Assembly (NCBI RefSeq): GCF_003034845.1
Contig: NZ_PZKC01000008.1
Span: forward strand, 109,467 to 173,466
Direction: 5' to 3'
Length of the DNA stretch: 64,000 nt
Source of the DNA: Pseudothauera lacus
GTDB lineage: Bacteria; Pseudomonadota; Gammaproteobacteria; Burkholderiales; Rhodocyclaceae
This document shows, piece by piece, positions 28,206-37,014 of this stretch. The notes under the pieces are model-generated. The model was not told where the DNA came from. It made no database searches and saw only the letters and a program-made list of their open reading frames with translations. The position numbers and the translations under genes were made by a program. Each line of letters starts with the position of its first letter. Within the stretch, counting starts at the first letter, position 1.

Positions 28206-29648
28206 TTACCCCTGGCGCAGCTGCAGGGCCTTGTATTCGAGGAATTCCTCCAGGCCGTAGTGGCCGCCTTCGCGCCCGAGTCCGGACTGGCGCATGCCGC
28301 CGAAGGGCGCGAGGGGGTTGTAGGGGCCGCCGTTGATGTCGATCTGGCCGCTGCGAATGCGCCGCGCCACGGCAATGGCATGCTCGTCGCTGCCCGCCCA
28401 GACGGCGCCGCCGAGGCCATACAGGGAGTCGTTGGCGATGCGCACGGCGTCGTCCTCGCCGTTGTGAGGGAGGATCACCAGCACCGGGCCGAAGACCTCT
28501 TCCTGGGCGATGGCGGCGTCTGAGTGCTCGCACACCAGCACCGTAGGGGCGACGAAGTAGCCCTCTGCGCATTCTTCCGGCAGGCCTGCCGGAGCCTCCA
28601 CGCCGCCACAGACCAGGCGCGCGCCTTCGGCCAGCGCGCGGCGGATGTGGTTACGCACACGGCCGCGCTGCGCGGCGCTGACCAGCGGGCCGAGCTTGCT
28701 GCCTGCGGCCAGCGCGGGGCCGACGTTCATGCCTGCCATCGCTGCGGCCGCCAGCGTCGCGGCTTCGTCGACACGTGCGCGTGGCACCACCAGACGGGTG
28801 TGCGCCGAACATGTCTGCCCGGAGTTGAGCAGGCAGCTCGACACCGTGGCACGTACCGCGGCAGCCAGATCGGCGTCGGCGAGCACGACGGCGGCGGATT
28901 TGCCACCCAGTTCCAGTGCCACGCGCTTGACCGTGCCCGCGGCCACCTCCGCCACCCGGCGTCCGGCGGCGGTGGAGCCGGTGAACGACACCATGTCCAC
29001 GCGCGCGTCGCGCGCCAGCACCTCGCCGACCTCGGGGCCGTAGCCGCAGACGAGGTTGAACACGCCCGGCGGCAGCCCTGCGGCGTCGATGATCTCGGCG
29101 AGCAGGAAGGCGTTGATGGGCGCCACTTCGGAAGGCTTGAGCACCACCGTGCAGCCGGCGAGCAGCGCCGGAGCGACCTTCAGGGTGATCTGGTTGAGGG
29201 GGAAGTTCCACGGGGTGATCGCCCCCACCACACCGGCCGCCTCGCGTACCACCAGCGAATTGCCGACGCGACTCTCCCACGGGAAGCTCTCCGCCATGCC
29301 GGCATAGTGGCGCCAGTGCCACAGCGGGCCGCCGACCTGCACGCGCGTGGCCATGCGCAGCGGCATGCCGACCTCGTGGGCGATGGCGTCGGCGAGTTCC
29401 GCGCTGCGCGCCTCGAAACCCGCGGCAATGCGCCCGATGGCCGCGGCGCGCGCGCTCACCGGGGTGCGCGACCACTCCGCGAAGGCCGCACGGGCGGCAG
29501 CGATGGCGGCCTCGGCATCGGCGGCGCAGCCCGCCGGGATGCTCGCCCACGGCTGGCCGGTGCTGGAGTCGGTGACCTCGATGCGGTCTTCGCCGCGGGC
29601 GGCGACCCACTGGCCGCCGATGTAGAAATGTTCCCTGGTGATGGGCAT
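28206..29648 (-). CDS. NAD(P)-dependent aldehyde dehydrogenase
   Basis: A 480-residue ALDH-superfamily enzyme oxidising an aldehyde to an acid. Catalytic cysteine in NSGQTCSA, general-base glutamate in LELGGKSA, and the cofactor-site sequences ITPWNFPLNQ, VLKPSEVAP and FTGSTAAGRRV are all intact. Sequence style resembles the broad aldehyde/semialdehyde group; the substrate is not apparent. It stands alone between a terminator and a cytochrome gene on the same strand (48 bp apart). Confidence 0.9.
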   Translation of the reverse strand: MPITREHFYIGGQWVAARGEDRIEVTDSSTGQPWASIPAGCAADAEAAIAAARAAFAEWSRTPVSARAAAIGRIAAGFEARSAELADAIAHEVGMPLRMATRVQVGGPLWHWRHYAGMAESFPWESRVGNSLVVREAAGVVGAITPWNFPLNQITLKVAPALLAGCTVVLKPSEVAPINAFLLAEIIDAAGLPPGVFNLVCGYGPEVGEVLARDARVDMVSFTGSTAAGRRVAEVAAGTVKRVALELGGKSAAVVLADADLAAAVRATVSSCLLNSGQTCSAHTRLVVPRARVDEAATLAAAAMAGMNVGPALAAGSKLGPLVSAAQRGRVRNHIRRALAEGARLVCGGVEAPAGLPEECAEGYFVAPTVLVCEHSDAAIAQEEVFGPVLVILPHNGEDDAVRIANDSLYGLGGAVWAGSDEHAIAVARRIRSGQIDINGGPYNPLAPFGGMRQSGLGREGGHYGLEEFLEYKALQLRQG

Positions 29649-29696
29649 CTGCCGTGCTCCTGTCGCGCCTGATGGATGGCTGCCGCCGGGGTTGGC

Positions 29697-30146
29697 CTAC
29701 TTGCGGAAATCCCGGTGGCAGTCGCGGCAGCTATCGTACACCGCCTGATAGGCCGGGCGGATGCGTCCTTCGTCGTGGCTGAGGGCGGCCTCGCGCAGTG
29801 CTGCGGAGGCGGCGATGAAGCGCTCGCGTTCGCGGGCGAAGTCGTCCTCACGGCTCCACACCGCGGATTTCGCCTTGCTCGGGCGGTAGTCGGTGCCGGG
29901 GCCGAAGTGCGCCCACGGGGTGTCGCGCAGGTCGTCGAAGCGCTCTGCCATCGCGGCGAAGGGCTCGGCCTGGTAGACCTCGTCGCGCAGCATCACGCCC
30001 ATGGGCTCGAAGACCCGCAGCATGGCCTTGAAAGCGTCCTGGCGGGTCTTCACGGGCTGGCCGGGGCCGGTGTCCTCGATGGTGCCACTGCAGGCGGTGA
30101 GGCCGGCGATGAGCAGGAGCGGGGCGAGGGTGCGCAGACGAGGCAT
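29697..30146 (-). CDS. Lipoprotein cytochrome c (class II, c'-type)
   Basis: A 149-residue periplasmic protein. Lipoprotein signal with lipobox LTAC (Cys19), a helical body, and the heme motif CRDCH at residues 140-144, only five residues from the C-terminus, as in cytochromes c' and c556. These bind heme in a four-helix bundle and act in electron transfer or NO binding. ATG 30146 has AAGGAA ahead of it. Divergent from the PEP/pyruvate-binding protein gene. Confidence 0.85.
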   Translation of the reverse strand: MPRLRTLAPLLLIAGLTACSGTIEDTGPGQPVKTRQDAFKAMLRVFEPMGVMLRDEVYQAEPFAAMAERFDDLRDTPWAHFGPGTDYRPSKAKSAVWSREDDFARERERFIAASAALREAALSHDEGRIRPAYQAVYDSCRDCHRDFRK

Positions 30147-30251
30147 GCGGGGTTTCCTTGGTGGTTGGCAGGCGCCCATATGGTGCGCCGCGCGGGCGAA
30201 AAAGTTCCCCTGGCGGTATACGGCGGTGCGCCGGGGCAGTAAGTTTACGCC

Positions 30252-32876
30252 ATGAACGACGCCAAGCCCGCGCCCTTTGCTCCCACTACCGGCCTGCCCG
30301 GGCTCGACGCCGTGTTCAGCGGCGTCGCCCGCGGTGACAACATCGTCTGGCAGGTCGAGACCATCGACGACTACCACGCCCTGGTGGAACCCTACGCCGC
30401 CGCCGCGCATGCCCAGGGGCGCCGGCTGATCTACTTCCGCTTCGCCGCACATGCCGCCTTGCTTGGCGATGCGGCCGGCGCCGAGGTCCATCGCCCGCGC
30501 CCGCAGGACGGCTTCGATGCCTTCGTCGACCAGGTCCACACGGTGATCGAGGCCGTCGGTGTGGAGGCCATGTACGTCTTCGACTGCCTCTCCGAGCTCG
30601 CCGAGGCATGGCAGTCCGACCGCATGATGGGCAACTTCTTCCGCCTCACCTGCCCGCGCCTCTTTGATCTCGACACGGTCACCTACTTCGCGGTGCTGCG
30701 CAACATCCATTCGCGCCCCGCGCTCGACCTGATCACCGCTACCACGCAGTTTCTCCTCGACGTCTTCCGCTGCCGCGGGCGGCTCTACATCCGTCCGCTG
30801 AAAGTGCAGCACCGCTCGGCGGCGGCGATGAACCTGATCCATGCCTGGGAGGCCGGCGACTGCTTCCGCGCGGTCAATGACAGCGGCACGGTAGCGGAGA
30901 TCCTTGCCGCCTCGGCCTGGCCGGGACTGGAAGACCGCCCCGCGGGGGGCTACTGGGAGCGTCATTTCGCCCATGCGCGCGCGCTGCAGGCGCGCCGCCG
31001 GCGCGGTGGCGGGGATGCCGCGGAAGAGGCGGCGTGCTTCGCGCGTCTGAGCCGGATGGTGTTCCCCGACGATCCGGCGATGGCGCGGCTGATCGATCAC
31101 TATCTCGATCTCGACGACCTGCTGGCGGTGCGCGAACGCATGATCGGCATCGGCGCCATCGGCGGCAAGGCGCTCGGCATGCTGCTCGCACGCGCCATCC
31201 TGCGCCGCGACGCGCCTGCGCTCAGCGCGCGCCTGGAGGCGCACGATTCCTTCTACGTCGGCACCGAGGTCTTCGACAGCTTTCTGGTGCGCAACCGCGT
31301 GTGGTGGCTGCGCCGCCGCCAGCGCATGGCGGCGACCTTTCTGGAGGGGCTCGACGAGGCCCGCGCGCGCATCCTCGGCGGCGATTTCCCCGACCATACG
31401 CTGCGCCAGTTCGAGGGCATGCTCGACTACTTCGGCGAGTGGCCGTTCATCGTGCGTTCCAGCTCGCGCCTGGAAGACCGCTACGGCAATGCCTTTGCCG
31501 GCCAGTACGAGAGCGTCTTCTGCATCAACCGCGGCCCGCGTGCGCAGCGCCTGGGCGAACTCCTCGACGCCGTCCGCCTGGTGTATGCCAGCACCCTCGC
31601 CGAGCCGGCCCTGCGCTACCGCCAGCGCCGCGGCCTGCTCGACGAGGAGGAGCACATGGCGCTGCTCATCATGCGTGTCTCGGGTACCGCGGGAGCGCGC
31701 TACTTCCACCCCCACGCCGCCGGCGTGGGCCTGTCGGTGAATCCCTATCCGTGGAATCCGCGCATCGACATGCGCGCCGGCGTGGTGCGTCTGGTGGCCG
31801 GGCTGGGCACCCGTGCGGTGGACCGCGCCGATGACGACTACACCCGCCTGATTGCCCTCAATGCCCCCGAACTGCGCCCGGAAACCAGCTTTGGCGCCAT
31901 TGCCCGCCATGCCCAGCGCCGCATGGATGCGCTCGACCTGCAACAGGGCGGCCTGGTCAGCGGCCCCTTCGCCACCATCGCCGCCGAACAGGAGGATTTC
32001 CCCTTTGCGCTGTTCACCACCCGCGAAGCACCGGAGCGTCCGCCCTTTCTGACCTTCGACGGGCTGATCGGCGACACCGCTTTTGTCGAAGACCTGCGCA
32101 CGGTGCTGGGCTGCCTGCACGCGGCCTATGCCCATGCGGTGGAGATCGAGTTCGCGCTCAACGTCCGCCCACCCGCGGGCGCGCAAACGGGGCAGGGTGA
32201 GGCCGCGGCGTGCTATCGCCTCAACCTGCTGCAGTGCCGGCCATTGCAGGTGCGCAGTCTCGACGGCAGCGGCGGCGAGGCGCCGCCTGCCGATGCCCCG
32301 CGCGTGCTGAGCGCCCAGGGGGCGGTGATTGGGCCCTCGCGGGTGATCCGCCCGCGGCGTCTGGTGTGGGTGCACGGCGCCGCCTTTGCCGCCCTGCGGC
32401 AGGCCGAGCGCGTTGCCGTGGCCCGTCTGGTGGGGCGCCTGAATCAGCTCAGCGCCGGTTGTGAACTGCTCCTCGCCGGCCCCGGACGCTGGGGTTCGCG
32501 CGATCCCTTTCTTGGCGTACCGGTGGTGTTCGCGGAGATCAACCACGTTGCCGCGCTGTGCGAGATCGTCGCCATGCACGAGAACCTCGTCCCCGACGTC
32601 TCGCTCGGCACCCATTTCATCAACGAGCTGATCGAGGCCGATCTGCTCTACTTCGCGCTCTTTCCGCAACGCCCCGGCAATGCGGTGGATGAGGCCTGGC
32701 TGGCGGCCCGGCCCAATGCGCTGTCGCAGTTGCTGCCCGAGGAGGCGCGCTGGGCGGAGGTGGTGCAGGTGATCGAACTGCCGGCCGGCACCCTGGCCCT
32801 GCATGCCGACGCCGAGGCGCAGCGCGTGGAGGTGGTCGGCGCCCCGCCGGCGGCGGGGCAGGGGCTCAGTCGCTGA
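30252..32876 (+). CDS. PEP/pyruvate-binding domain protein with degenerate KaiC-like N-terminus
   Basis: An 874-residue cytosolic protein. The N-terminal region (1 to about 230) opens like a RecA/KaiC domain (TTGLPGLDAVFSGVARGDN) but has no Walker A, the expected site reading VWQVETIDDYH. A PPDK N-terminal ATP-grasp-like domain follows (about 290-560): GIGAIGGKALGM and IVRSSSRLEDRYGNAFAG. The phosphohistidine and PEP-binding domains of PEP synthase are missing. The C-terminal part has LLAGPGRWGSRDPFLGVPV near residue 745, seen in other PPDK-N proteins of unknown role. So it is not a normal PEP synthase. It overlaps the convergent yfiB by 11 bp. Confidence 0.75.
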   Translation: MNDAKPAPFAPTTGLPGLDAVFSGVARGDNIVWQVETIDDYHALVEPYAAAAHAQGRRLIYFRFAAHAALLGDAAGAEVHRPRPQDGFDAFVDQVHTVIEAVGVEAMYVFDCLSELAEAWQSDRMMGNFFRLTCPRLFDLDTVTYFAVLRNIHSRPALDLITATTQFLLDVFRCRGRLYIRPLKVQHRSAAAMNLIHAWEAGDCFRAVNDSGTVAEILAASAWPGLEDRPAGGYWERHFAHARALQARRRRGGGDAAEEAACFARLSRMVFPDDPAMARLIDHYLDLDDLLAVRERMIGIGAIGGKALGMLLARAILRRDAPALSARLEAHDSFYVGTEVFDSFLVRNRVWWLRRRQRMAATFLEGLDEARARILGGDFPDHTLRQFEGMLDYFGEWPFIVRSSSRLEDRYGNAFAGQYESVFCINRGPRAQRLGELLDAVRLVYASTLAEPALRYRQRRGLLDEEEHMALLIMRVSGTAGARYFHPHAAGVGLSVNPYPWNPRIDMRAGVVRLVAGLGTRAVDRADDDYTRLIALNAPELRPETSFGAIARHAQRRMDALDLQQGGLVSGPFATIAAEQEDFPFALFTTREAPERPPFLTFDGLIGDTAFVEDLRTVLGCLHAAYAHAVEIEFALNVRPPAGAQTGQGEAAACYRLNLLQCRPLQVRSLDGSGGEAPPADAPRVLSAQGAVIGPSRVIRPRRLVWVHGAAFAALRQAERVAVARLVGRLNQLSAGCELLLAGPGRWGSRDPFLGVPVVFAEINHVAALCEIVAMHENLVPDVSLGTHFINELIEADLLYFALFPQRPGNAVDEAWLAARPNALSQLLPEEARWAEVVQVIELPAGTLALHADAEAQRVEVVGAPPAAGQGLSR

Positions 32877-33375
32877 GCACGACGATGACCACGCGGCGGT
32901 TCTGCTGACGTCCGCCGGGGGTGTCGTTGGCAGCCACCGGCAGGGTGCTGCCGAGGCCGCGGGTGTGCACGCGTGTGGCGGGCACGCCGGCTTCGATCAA
33001 CGCCGCGGCGACGGCATCGGCGCGGCGCTGCGAGAGGCTGAGGTTGTGTGCGGCGCTGCCGGTGTTGTCGGTGTGGCCGTCGATGCGGATGCGCGGGATG
33101 TCGAGGGTGGCGAGCAGGTGGCCGATGCGTGCCACCGCATCGCGTGCGCCGGCGGCAAGGGCGGCCTCGTCGCTGCCGAACAGCAGGCGGTCGGAGGCGG
33201 TGAACTCCAGGCCTTCGGCTGAATCCTGAAAGCCCTCCAGGCGCAGGCCTTCGATCTGTGCCGAGGTCAGGCCCTGGGGCGCCGGCGCGACGCTCTGGCA
33301 GGCGGCGGCGAGCAGGCACAGCAGGGTGAGAAGGAGGCCTTGCAGCAGGGGCAACGGGCGGGTGGTGGCAGTCAT
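32866..33375 (-). CDS. yfiB: OmpA-family outer-membrane lipoprotein YfiB
   Basis: A 169-residue lipoprotein: signal and lipobox LAAAC (about residue 26), linker, and an OmpA-like peptidoglycan-binding domain (about 55-167; IRIDGHTDNTGS, LSQRRADAVAAAL, QQNRRVVIVV). In the YfiBNR system YfiB sequesters YfiR and so releases the cyclase YfiN. It is third in the yfiR-yfiN-yfiB order, overlapping yfiN by 4 bp. Confidence 0.85.
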   Translation of the reverse strand: MTATTRPLPLLQGLLLTLLCLLAAACQSVAPAPQGLTSAQIEGLRLEGFQDSAEGLEFTASDRLLFGSDEAALAAGARDAVARIGHLLATLDIPRIRIDGHTDNTGSAAHNLSLSQRRADAVAAALIEAGVPATRVHTRGLGSTLPVAANDTPGGRQQNRRVVIVVLSD

Positions 33376-34643
33376 GGTGCGTGGGCTCCGGCCGGTGATG
33401 GAAGAGGGACGGGGAGGGGGTCGGGGGCGCAGCAGAAGGTATTGCGGCCGCGGCGCTTGGCGCCGTACATGGCCATGTCGGCGGCGCGCAGCAGCGCCCC
33501 GGTGTCGCTGGCGTGCTGGGGGGCGAAGGCGATGCCGATGCTCAGCGAGCAGCGGATGCGATGGCCGTTGGGCAGGGCTATCGGCCGCTCCATCGCCGCG
33601 ACCATGGCCGCGGCAGCGCGGCTGGCCTGCTCGGGGTCGTCGAGCGGGGTCATCAGCACGGCGAATTCGTCACCGCCCAGTCGCGCCACCAGATCGCTGC
33701 TGCGCACCTGTCCGCGCAGGCGGCGGGCGATGACGCACAGCACCTCGTCGCCGGCTTCATGGCCGAGCTGGTCGTTGATGGCCTTGAAGCCGTCGCCGTC
33801 GATGAACAGCACCGCCAGGCAGGCGCCCAGCGGCAGCGGGCGGTGCAGGGCCTCGTCGAGGGTGTCCTCGAAGCACTTGCGGTTGGCCAGTCCGGTGAGC
33901 GGGTCGTGCCTGGCCTGGTGCGCCAGCGAGGCGTTCTCGCTGTCGAGCTGGGCCTGCCAGCGTGCCAGCTCTTCGAGCAGGGCGTTGAAATCGCTGCCGA
34001 GTTGCTGCACTTCGGCGATCTCCGCCACCTCCACGCGACGATGGAAGGCGCGCTCCTGGCGGGTGGCGGAGATCGCCGCGGCCAGCCGGCGCAGCGGATC
34101 GACGATCTCGGTGCTGGCGCGTTGCGACAGGCGCAGCGCCACCAGCGCGGTGAGTGCGAGGCAGAGCAGGGCGCAGGCCACGCTGATGCCGATGAACACC
34201 AGCAGGTCGCGCCCGGAGCCATAAACGCGCACGCTGCCGATGCGCCTGCCCTCGAACACCACCTCGGCCAGCATCGGTTGGGGCAGCGCAAGTGCGGCGA
34301 GGCGGTTCTCGACTGCACCGAGGCGGCCGGCGGGTGCCGTCCACGCGGCAAAGGGGCTGCCATCGCCGTGGCGCACTTCCAGGCGGGCGATGGGCTCGCT
34401 GGAGCCGATCAGGGCGAGCGGTTCGGCGGCGGCGTCGGGGTCGCCAAAGACCAGCGCGGCTTCGACCGCATGGGCGATGGTGTGGGCGCTGAGGCGGAGG
34501 TTGTCGTCGATGTAGTTGCGCAGGCTGGCAAAGCCCACCAGCAGGATCGACAGACCGGCCAGCAGCACGGCGAGCAGCGCCACGCGCAGGTGGGCGCGGC
34601 GCAGCAGCGTGGCGAGGTCGGCGCGCGGCGCGGTGGCGCTCAT
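33372..34643 (-). CDS. yfiN: Membrane diguanylate cyclase YfiN (TpbB-like)
   Basis: A 423-residue cyclase making c-di-GMP. Two membrane helices (about 21-39 and 148-170) bracket a periplasmic domain of about 105 residues; a HAMP-like linker leads to a GGDEF domain. The active site is GGDEF at 323-327, and the allosteric I-site RSSD lies exactly five residues ahead, so product inhibition is expected. Flanked by yfiR and yfiB with 4-bp overlaps on both sides. Confidence 0.9.
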   Translation of the reverse strand: MSATAPRADLATLLRRAHLRVALLAVLLAGLSILLVGFASLRNYIDDNLRLSAHTIAHAVEAALVFGDPDAAAEPLALIGSSEPIARLEVRHGDGSPFAAWTAPAGRLGAVENRLAALALPQPMLAEVVFEGRRIGSVRVYGSGRDLLVFIGISVACALLCLALTALVALRLSQRASTEIVDPLRRLAAAISATRQERAFHRRVEVAEIAEVQQLGSDFNALLEELARWQAQLDSENASLAHQARHDPLTGLANRKCFEDTLDEALHRPLPLGACLAVLFIDGDGFKAINDQLGHEAGDEVLCVIARRLRGQVRSSDLVARLGGDEFAVLMTPLDDPEQASRAAAAMVAAMERPIALPNGHRIRCSLSIGIAFAPQHASDTGALLRAADMAMYGAKRRGRNTFCCAPDPLPVPLPSPAGAHAP

Positions 34644-35188
34644 CGCCCGTCCTCCAGGCTGCGGGTGATCTGCAGGACGCGCGGATTGACGCGTACCGCG
34701 CCGCGCGAGATGGCGTCCAGGTTGAGCAGCAGCGTCGGGGTGCCCGGAACCGGGGGCACGCGCAGGCAGAACTGGCTGCCCTCGGCGCACTCGCCATCCA
34801 CCGTGCTGATGGTCAGCACGGGCTGGCCGGCGGCGGCAGCGTAGAGGGAGCGACGCGCCTGTGGCGCGGTGCCGCGCCCGAGGTAGATGATGTCGCACGC
34901 CGGGGGGATGGCGCCGTCGTCATCGAGATCGATGCGGCGCGCCTCCAGCGGGCGCTCGCCAACCGCTGCGGGTACGTTCAGGAGGGCGTCGAGCTCTGCC
35001 GCCTCGCCGGCGATGCACAGGCGGTAGCCCGGCAGCGGCTGCGGCCAGCGCGCGTAGGCAACGATGCCGAGGACGATGCGCGGCAGCTGCAGCGCACGCT
35101 CATCGACCGGCGCCGGCGCATCGGCCGCATTTGCAGCGGCCGCAGCGAGGGCGGCGAGGAGGACGGACGGGCGCAGGTGAGCGGGCAT
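34640..35188 (-). CDS. yfiR: Periplasmic YfiR family repressor of diguanylate cyclase
   Basis: A 182-residue exported protein: signal peptide to about residue 24 (AAAAANA), then a YfiR/DUF4154 domain (VDERALQLPRIVLGIVAYARWP, IIYLGRGTAPQARR, VLTISTVDGECAEGSQFCL). YfiR binds the periplasmic part of YfiN and holds it inactive; cysteines in GECAEGSQFC match the redox pair of the family. ATG 35188 chosen so the signal peptide is at the end. First gene of the module. Confidence 0.88.
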   Translation of the reverse strand: MPAHLRPSVLLAALAAAAANAADAPAPVDERALQLPRIVLGIVAYARWPQPLPGYRLCIAGEAAELDALLNVPAAVGERPLEARRIDLDDDGAIPPACDIIYLGRGTAPQARRSLYAAAAGQPVLTISTVDGECAEGSQFCLRVPPVPGTPTLLLNLDAISRGAVRVNPRVLQITRSLEDGR

Positions 35189-35285
35189 GATGGCGGGCGC
35201 CGGCCGGCAAGTGACCGGCGCATGCTTGTCACTATGCCGCAGGGAAGGTGCCGGTGCGCCGTCGGCCACACCATTTAACTTATTG

Positions 35286-35394
35286 ACCCGGCAATGAATT
35301 AGTCACCACTGTTCGCCTGTCGAAGGGCACTTGATGGCAGTGCCTTCGAGCGGGCTTCGACAGGCTCAGCCCGAACGGTATTTGATTGCCGGGT
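35286..35394 (+). repeat. Dispersed repeat, copy 1 (109 bp)
   Basis: Begins ACCCGGCAATGAATTAGTCACC and ends CGGTATTTGATTGCCGGGT; the outer 10 bp are inverted repeats. The inside contains the widespread palindromic CTTCGACAGGCTCAGCCCGAACG module. Inverted and longer relatives are at 40471-40571 and 59994-60275. Located between yfiR and a terminator. Confidence 0.85.
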
Positions 35395-35397
35395 AAA

Positions 35398-35428
35398 CAA
35401 AAAAGACCCGGTCGCGAGCGACCGGGTC
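35398..35428 (-). terminator. Rho-independent terminator of the TAXI-TRAP operon
   Basis: Reverse strand: GACCCGGTCGC, TC loop, GCGACCGGGTC, then TTTTTTG. A perfect 11-bp stem plus U-run, about 50 bp after the binding-protein stop. Confidence 0.92.
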
Positions 35429-35477
35429 AGCGGGCAGGCGGCCACGGGGGTAGCCGCCATGGGAAGCCAGTGGGGGC

Positions 35478-36485
35478 TTACTTCTGGGCGTCGGTGAGGG
35501 TCTTGCCCTTCTCGGCCCAGAACTTCTGCGCACCCTTGTGCACCGGGGTGACGATGCCGTTGAGGGCGTTTTCGATGGTCATCGCCTCGGCGGCCTTGGC
35601 CACGGAGCGCATGAAGCTCATGCCCTCGTCGGAATAGACGTTGGTCATGAACTTGTGCATGTCGTCCTCCTTGACGTGGCGACCGGCAACCCACAGGGCG
35701 CCGTCTTCGATGGTGACCACGTCGTAGTCGACACCCGGATAGGTGCCGGCCGGGATGGTGACCTTGGCGTAGTAGGGGTGGTCCGTGGCCAGGGTGCCCT
35801 TCTGGGAGGCCTCATAGACCTGCAGCAGGCGGACGCGGTTGCTGGAAGCGGCCTGGATCACCGAGGCGTTGGGGAAGCCGGCGAACACCCACAGCGCTTC
35901 GATCTGGCGGTCGCCCAGCGCCGAGGCGCCCTGCGAGTAGCCGATGAACTGCGGGCTGATCTTGTCCCACATGCCCAGGCTTTCGAAGAAGCGCTGGGCG
36001 GAGGCGGCAGCACCCGAGCCGGCCGGGCCGACGGCAACCTTCTTGCCGGCGAGTTGGGCGACGTCGGTGATGCCCGAACCTTCCAGCACGATCAGGTGGG
36101 CCGGGGCGCCGAACATGTAGGCCACGGCGTGTACGTTGCGGTAGCGGTTGCTGTCGTTGGTCAGGCGGCCGTTCATGCCCAGAAAGAGGTCGCCGGAATA
36201 GACGATGCCGAAGTCGGCGTCGCGGGAGTTCACCCGACGCAGGTTCTCCACCGAGCCGGCGGAGGCCATGTTGGAGACTTCGACGCCCTGGATGGAGCGC
36301 GACAGCAGAGTGGCGATGCCGTTGGAGAAGAACTGGAAGGTGCCGCCGTCGGGACCGCCGGAGAAGGCCAGACGCTGGGTCTGGGCTTCGGCCGCCGGGG
36401 AGGCGCCGAGGGTCACCGCCATCAGCGCGGCAGCGGCAAAGCTGCTCACGGTGGCGGGCAGCTTGAAGAGTCGGGTCAGGGTCAT
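35478..36485 (-). CDS. TAXI-family TRAP transporter substrate-binding protein
   Basis: A 335-residue periplasmic binding protein with a signal peptide (cleavage near AEA|QT, residue 35). TAXI family sequence: FSGGPDGGTFQFFSNGIATLL, ASAGSVENLRRVNSRDADFGIVYSGD and KKVAVGPAGSGAAASA. Ligands of this class include glutamate/glutamine-like compounds, but none is indicated here. Last gene of the permease-uspA-TAXI series, with a hairpin between it and uspA. Confidence 0.92.
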   Translation of the reverse strand: MTLTRLFKLPATVSSFAAAALMAVTLGASPAAEAQTQRLAFSGGPDGGTFQFFSNGIATLLSRSIQGVEVSNMASAGSVENLRRVNSRDADFGIVYSGDLFLGMNGRLTNDSNRYRNVHAVAYMFGAPAHLIVLEGSGITDVAQLAGKKVAVGPAGSGAAASAQRFFESLGMWDKISPQFIGYSQGASALGDRQIEALWVFAGFPNASVIQAASSNRVRLLQVYEASQKGTLATDHPYYAKVTIPAGTYPGVDYDVVTIEDGALWVAGRHVKEDDMHKFMTNVYSDEGMSFMRSVAKAAEAMTIENALNGIVTPVHKGAQKFWAEKGKTLTDAQK

Positions 36486-36522
36486 CTTAGAGTCTCCTCT
36501 TGGTGGAAAGAACTGGCGATGC

Positions 36523-36542
36523 GCGGGGCCTGCCGGCCCCGC
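36523..36542 (-). terminator. Intercistronic hairpin between uspA and the TAXI gene
   Basis: GCGGGGCC-TGCC-GGCCCCGC, a perfect 8-bp stem without a U-run, 13 bp past the uspA stop. It may attenuate or stabilise processed mRNA rather than terminate fully. Confidence 0.45.
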
Positions 36543-36555
36543 ATGTGCCGTGCGC

Positions 36556-36993
36556 TCACTCGCGCACAGTCAGCACGGGAATCGGCGAGCTGCGCACCAC
36601 CTTCTCGGCGGTGGAGCCCACCAGCATCTTTTCCAGGCCGGTACGGCCGTGGGTGCCCATGATGATGAGGTCGGCGTTGACCTTGCGGGCCTGGTTGATC
36701 ACTTCCTCGTGGGCGACACCGATGACGATGTCGGTGGTGGTCTGCAGCCCGGTGAAGTTGGCGTCGCAGAAACGGTGCATATCCTCCACCGCATGGCGCT
36801 CGACCTCGCGCACCAGGGTGTCGACGACATCTACCGGCAGGCGGCGGCGCTGCTTGTCGACGAGCTCGGTGATGATGTGCAGCACATGCAGGCGGGCGCC
36901 GGCCAGGGCAGTCAGGGTGCGCGCCAGATCGCAGGCGCGCACCGAGCCTTCGGAAAAATCGGTGGCGAACAGGATGGTCTTGATTTCGGCCAT
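36556..36993 (-). CDS. Universal stress protein UspA family, TRAP-associated
   Basis: A 145-residue Usp domain protein. The start MAEIKTILFATDFSEGS and the ATP-binding motif GTHGRTGLEKMLVGSTAEKVV show a nucleotide-binding UspA fold. It sits between TRAP permease and binding-protein genes, 21 bp after the permease stop. A UspA protein (TeaD) regulates the ectoine TRAP transporter TeaABC of Halomonas, so a regulatory role for this transporter is a fair inference. Confidence 0.88.
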   Translation of the reverse strand: MAEIKTILFATDFSEGSVRACDLARTLTALAGARLHVLHIITELVDKQRRRLPVDVVDTLVREVERHAVEDMHRFCDANFTGLQTTTDIVIGVAHEEVINQARKVNADLIIMGTHGRTGLEKMLVGSTAEKVVRSSPIPVLTVRE

Positions 36994-37014
36994 GTGGGTA
37001 ATCCTTGTCAGGGG

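Noticed and set aside
29697..32804. 1035-codon reverse-strand frame joining the cytochrome to sequence opposite the PPDK-N gene
   Set aside because: Only the last 149 codons (the cytochrome, from ATG 30146) have real content; the rest is antisense.
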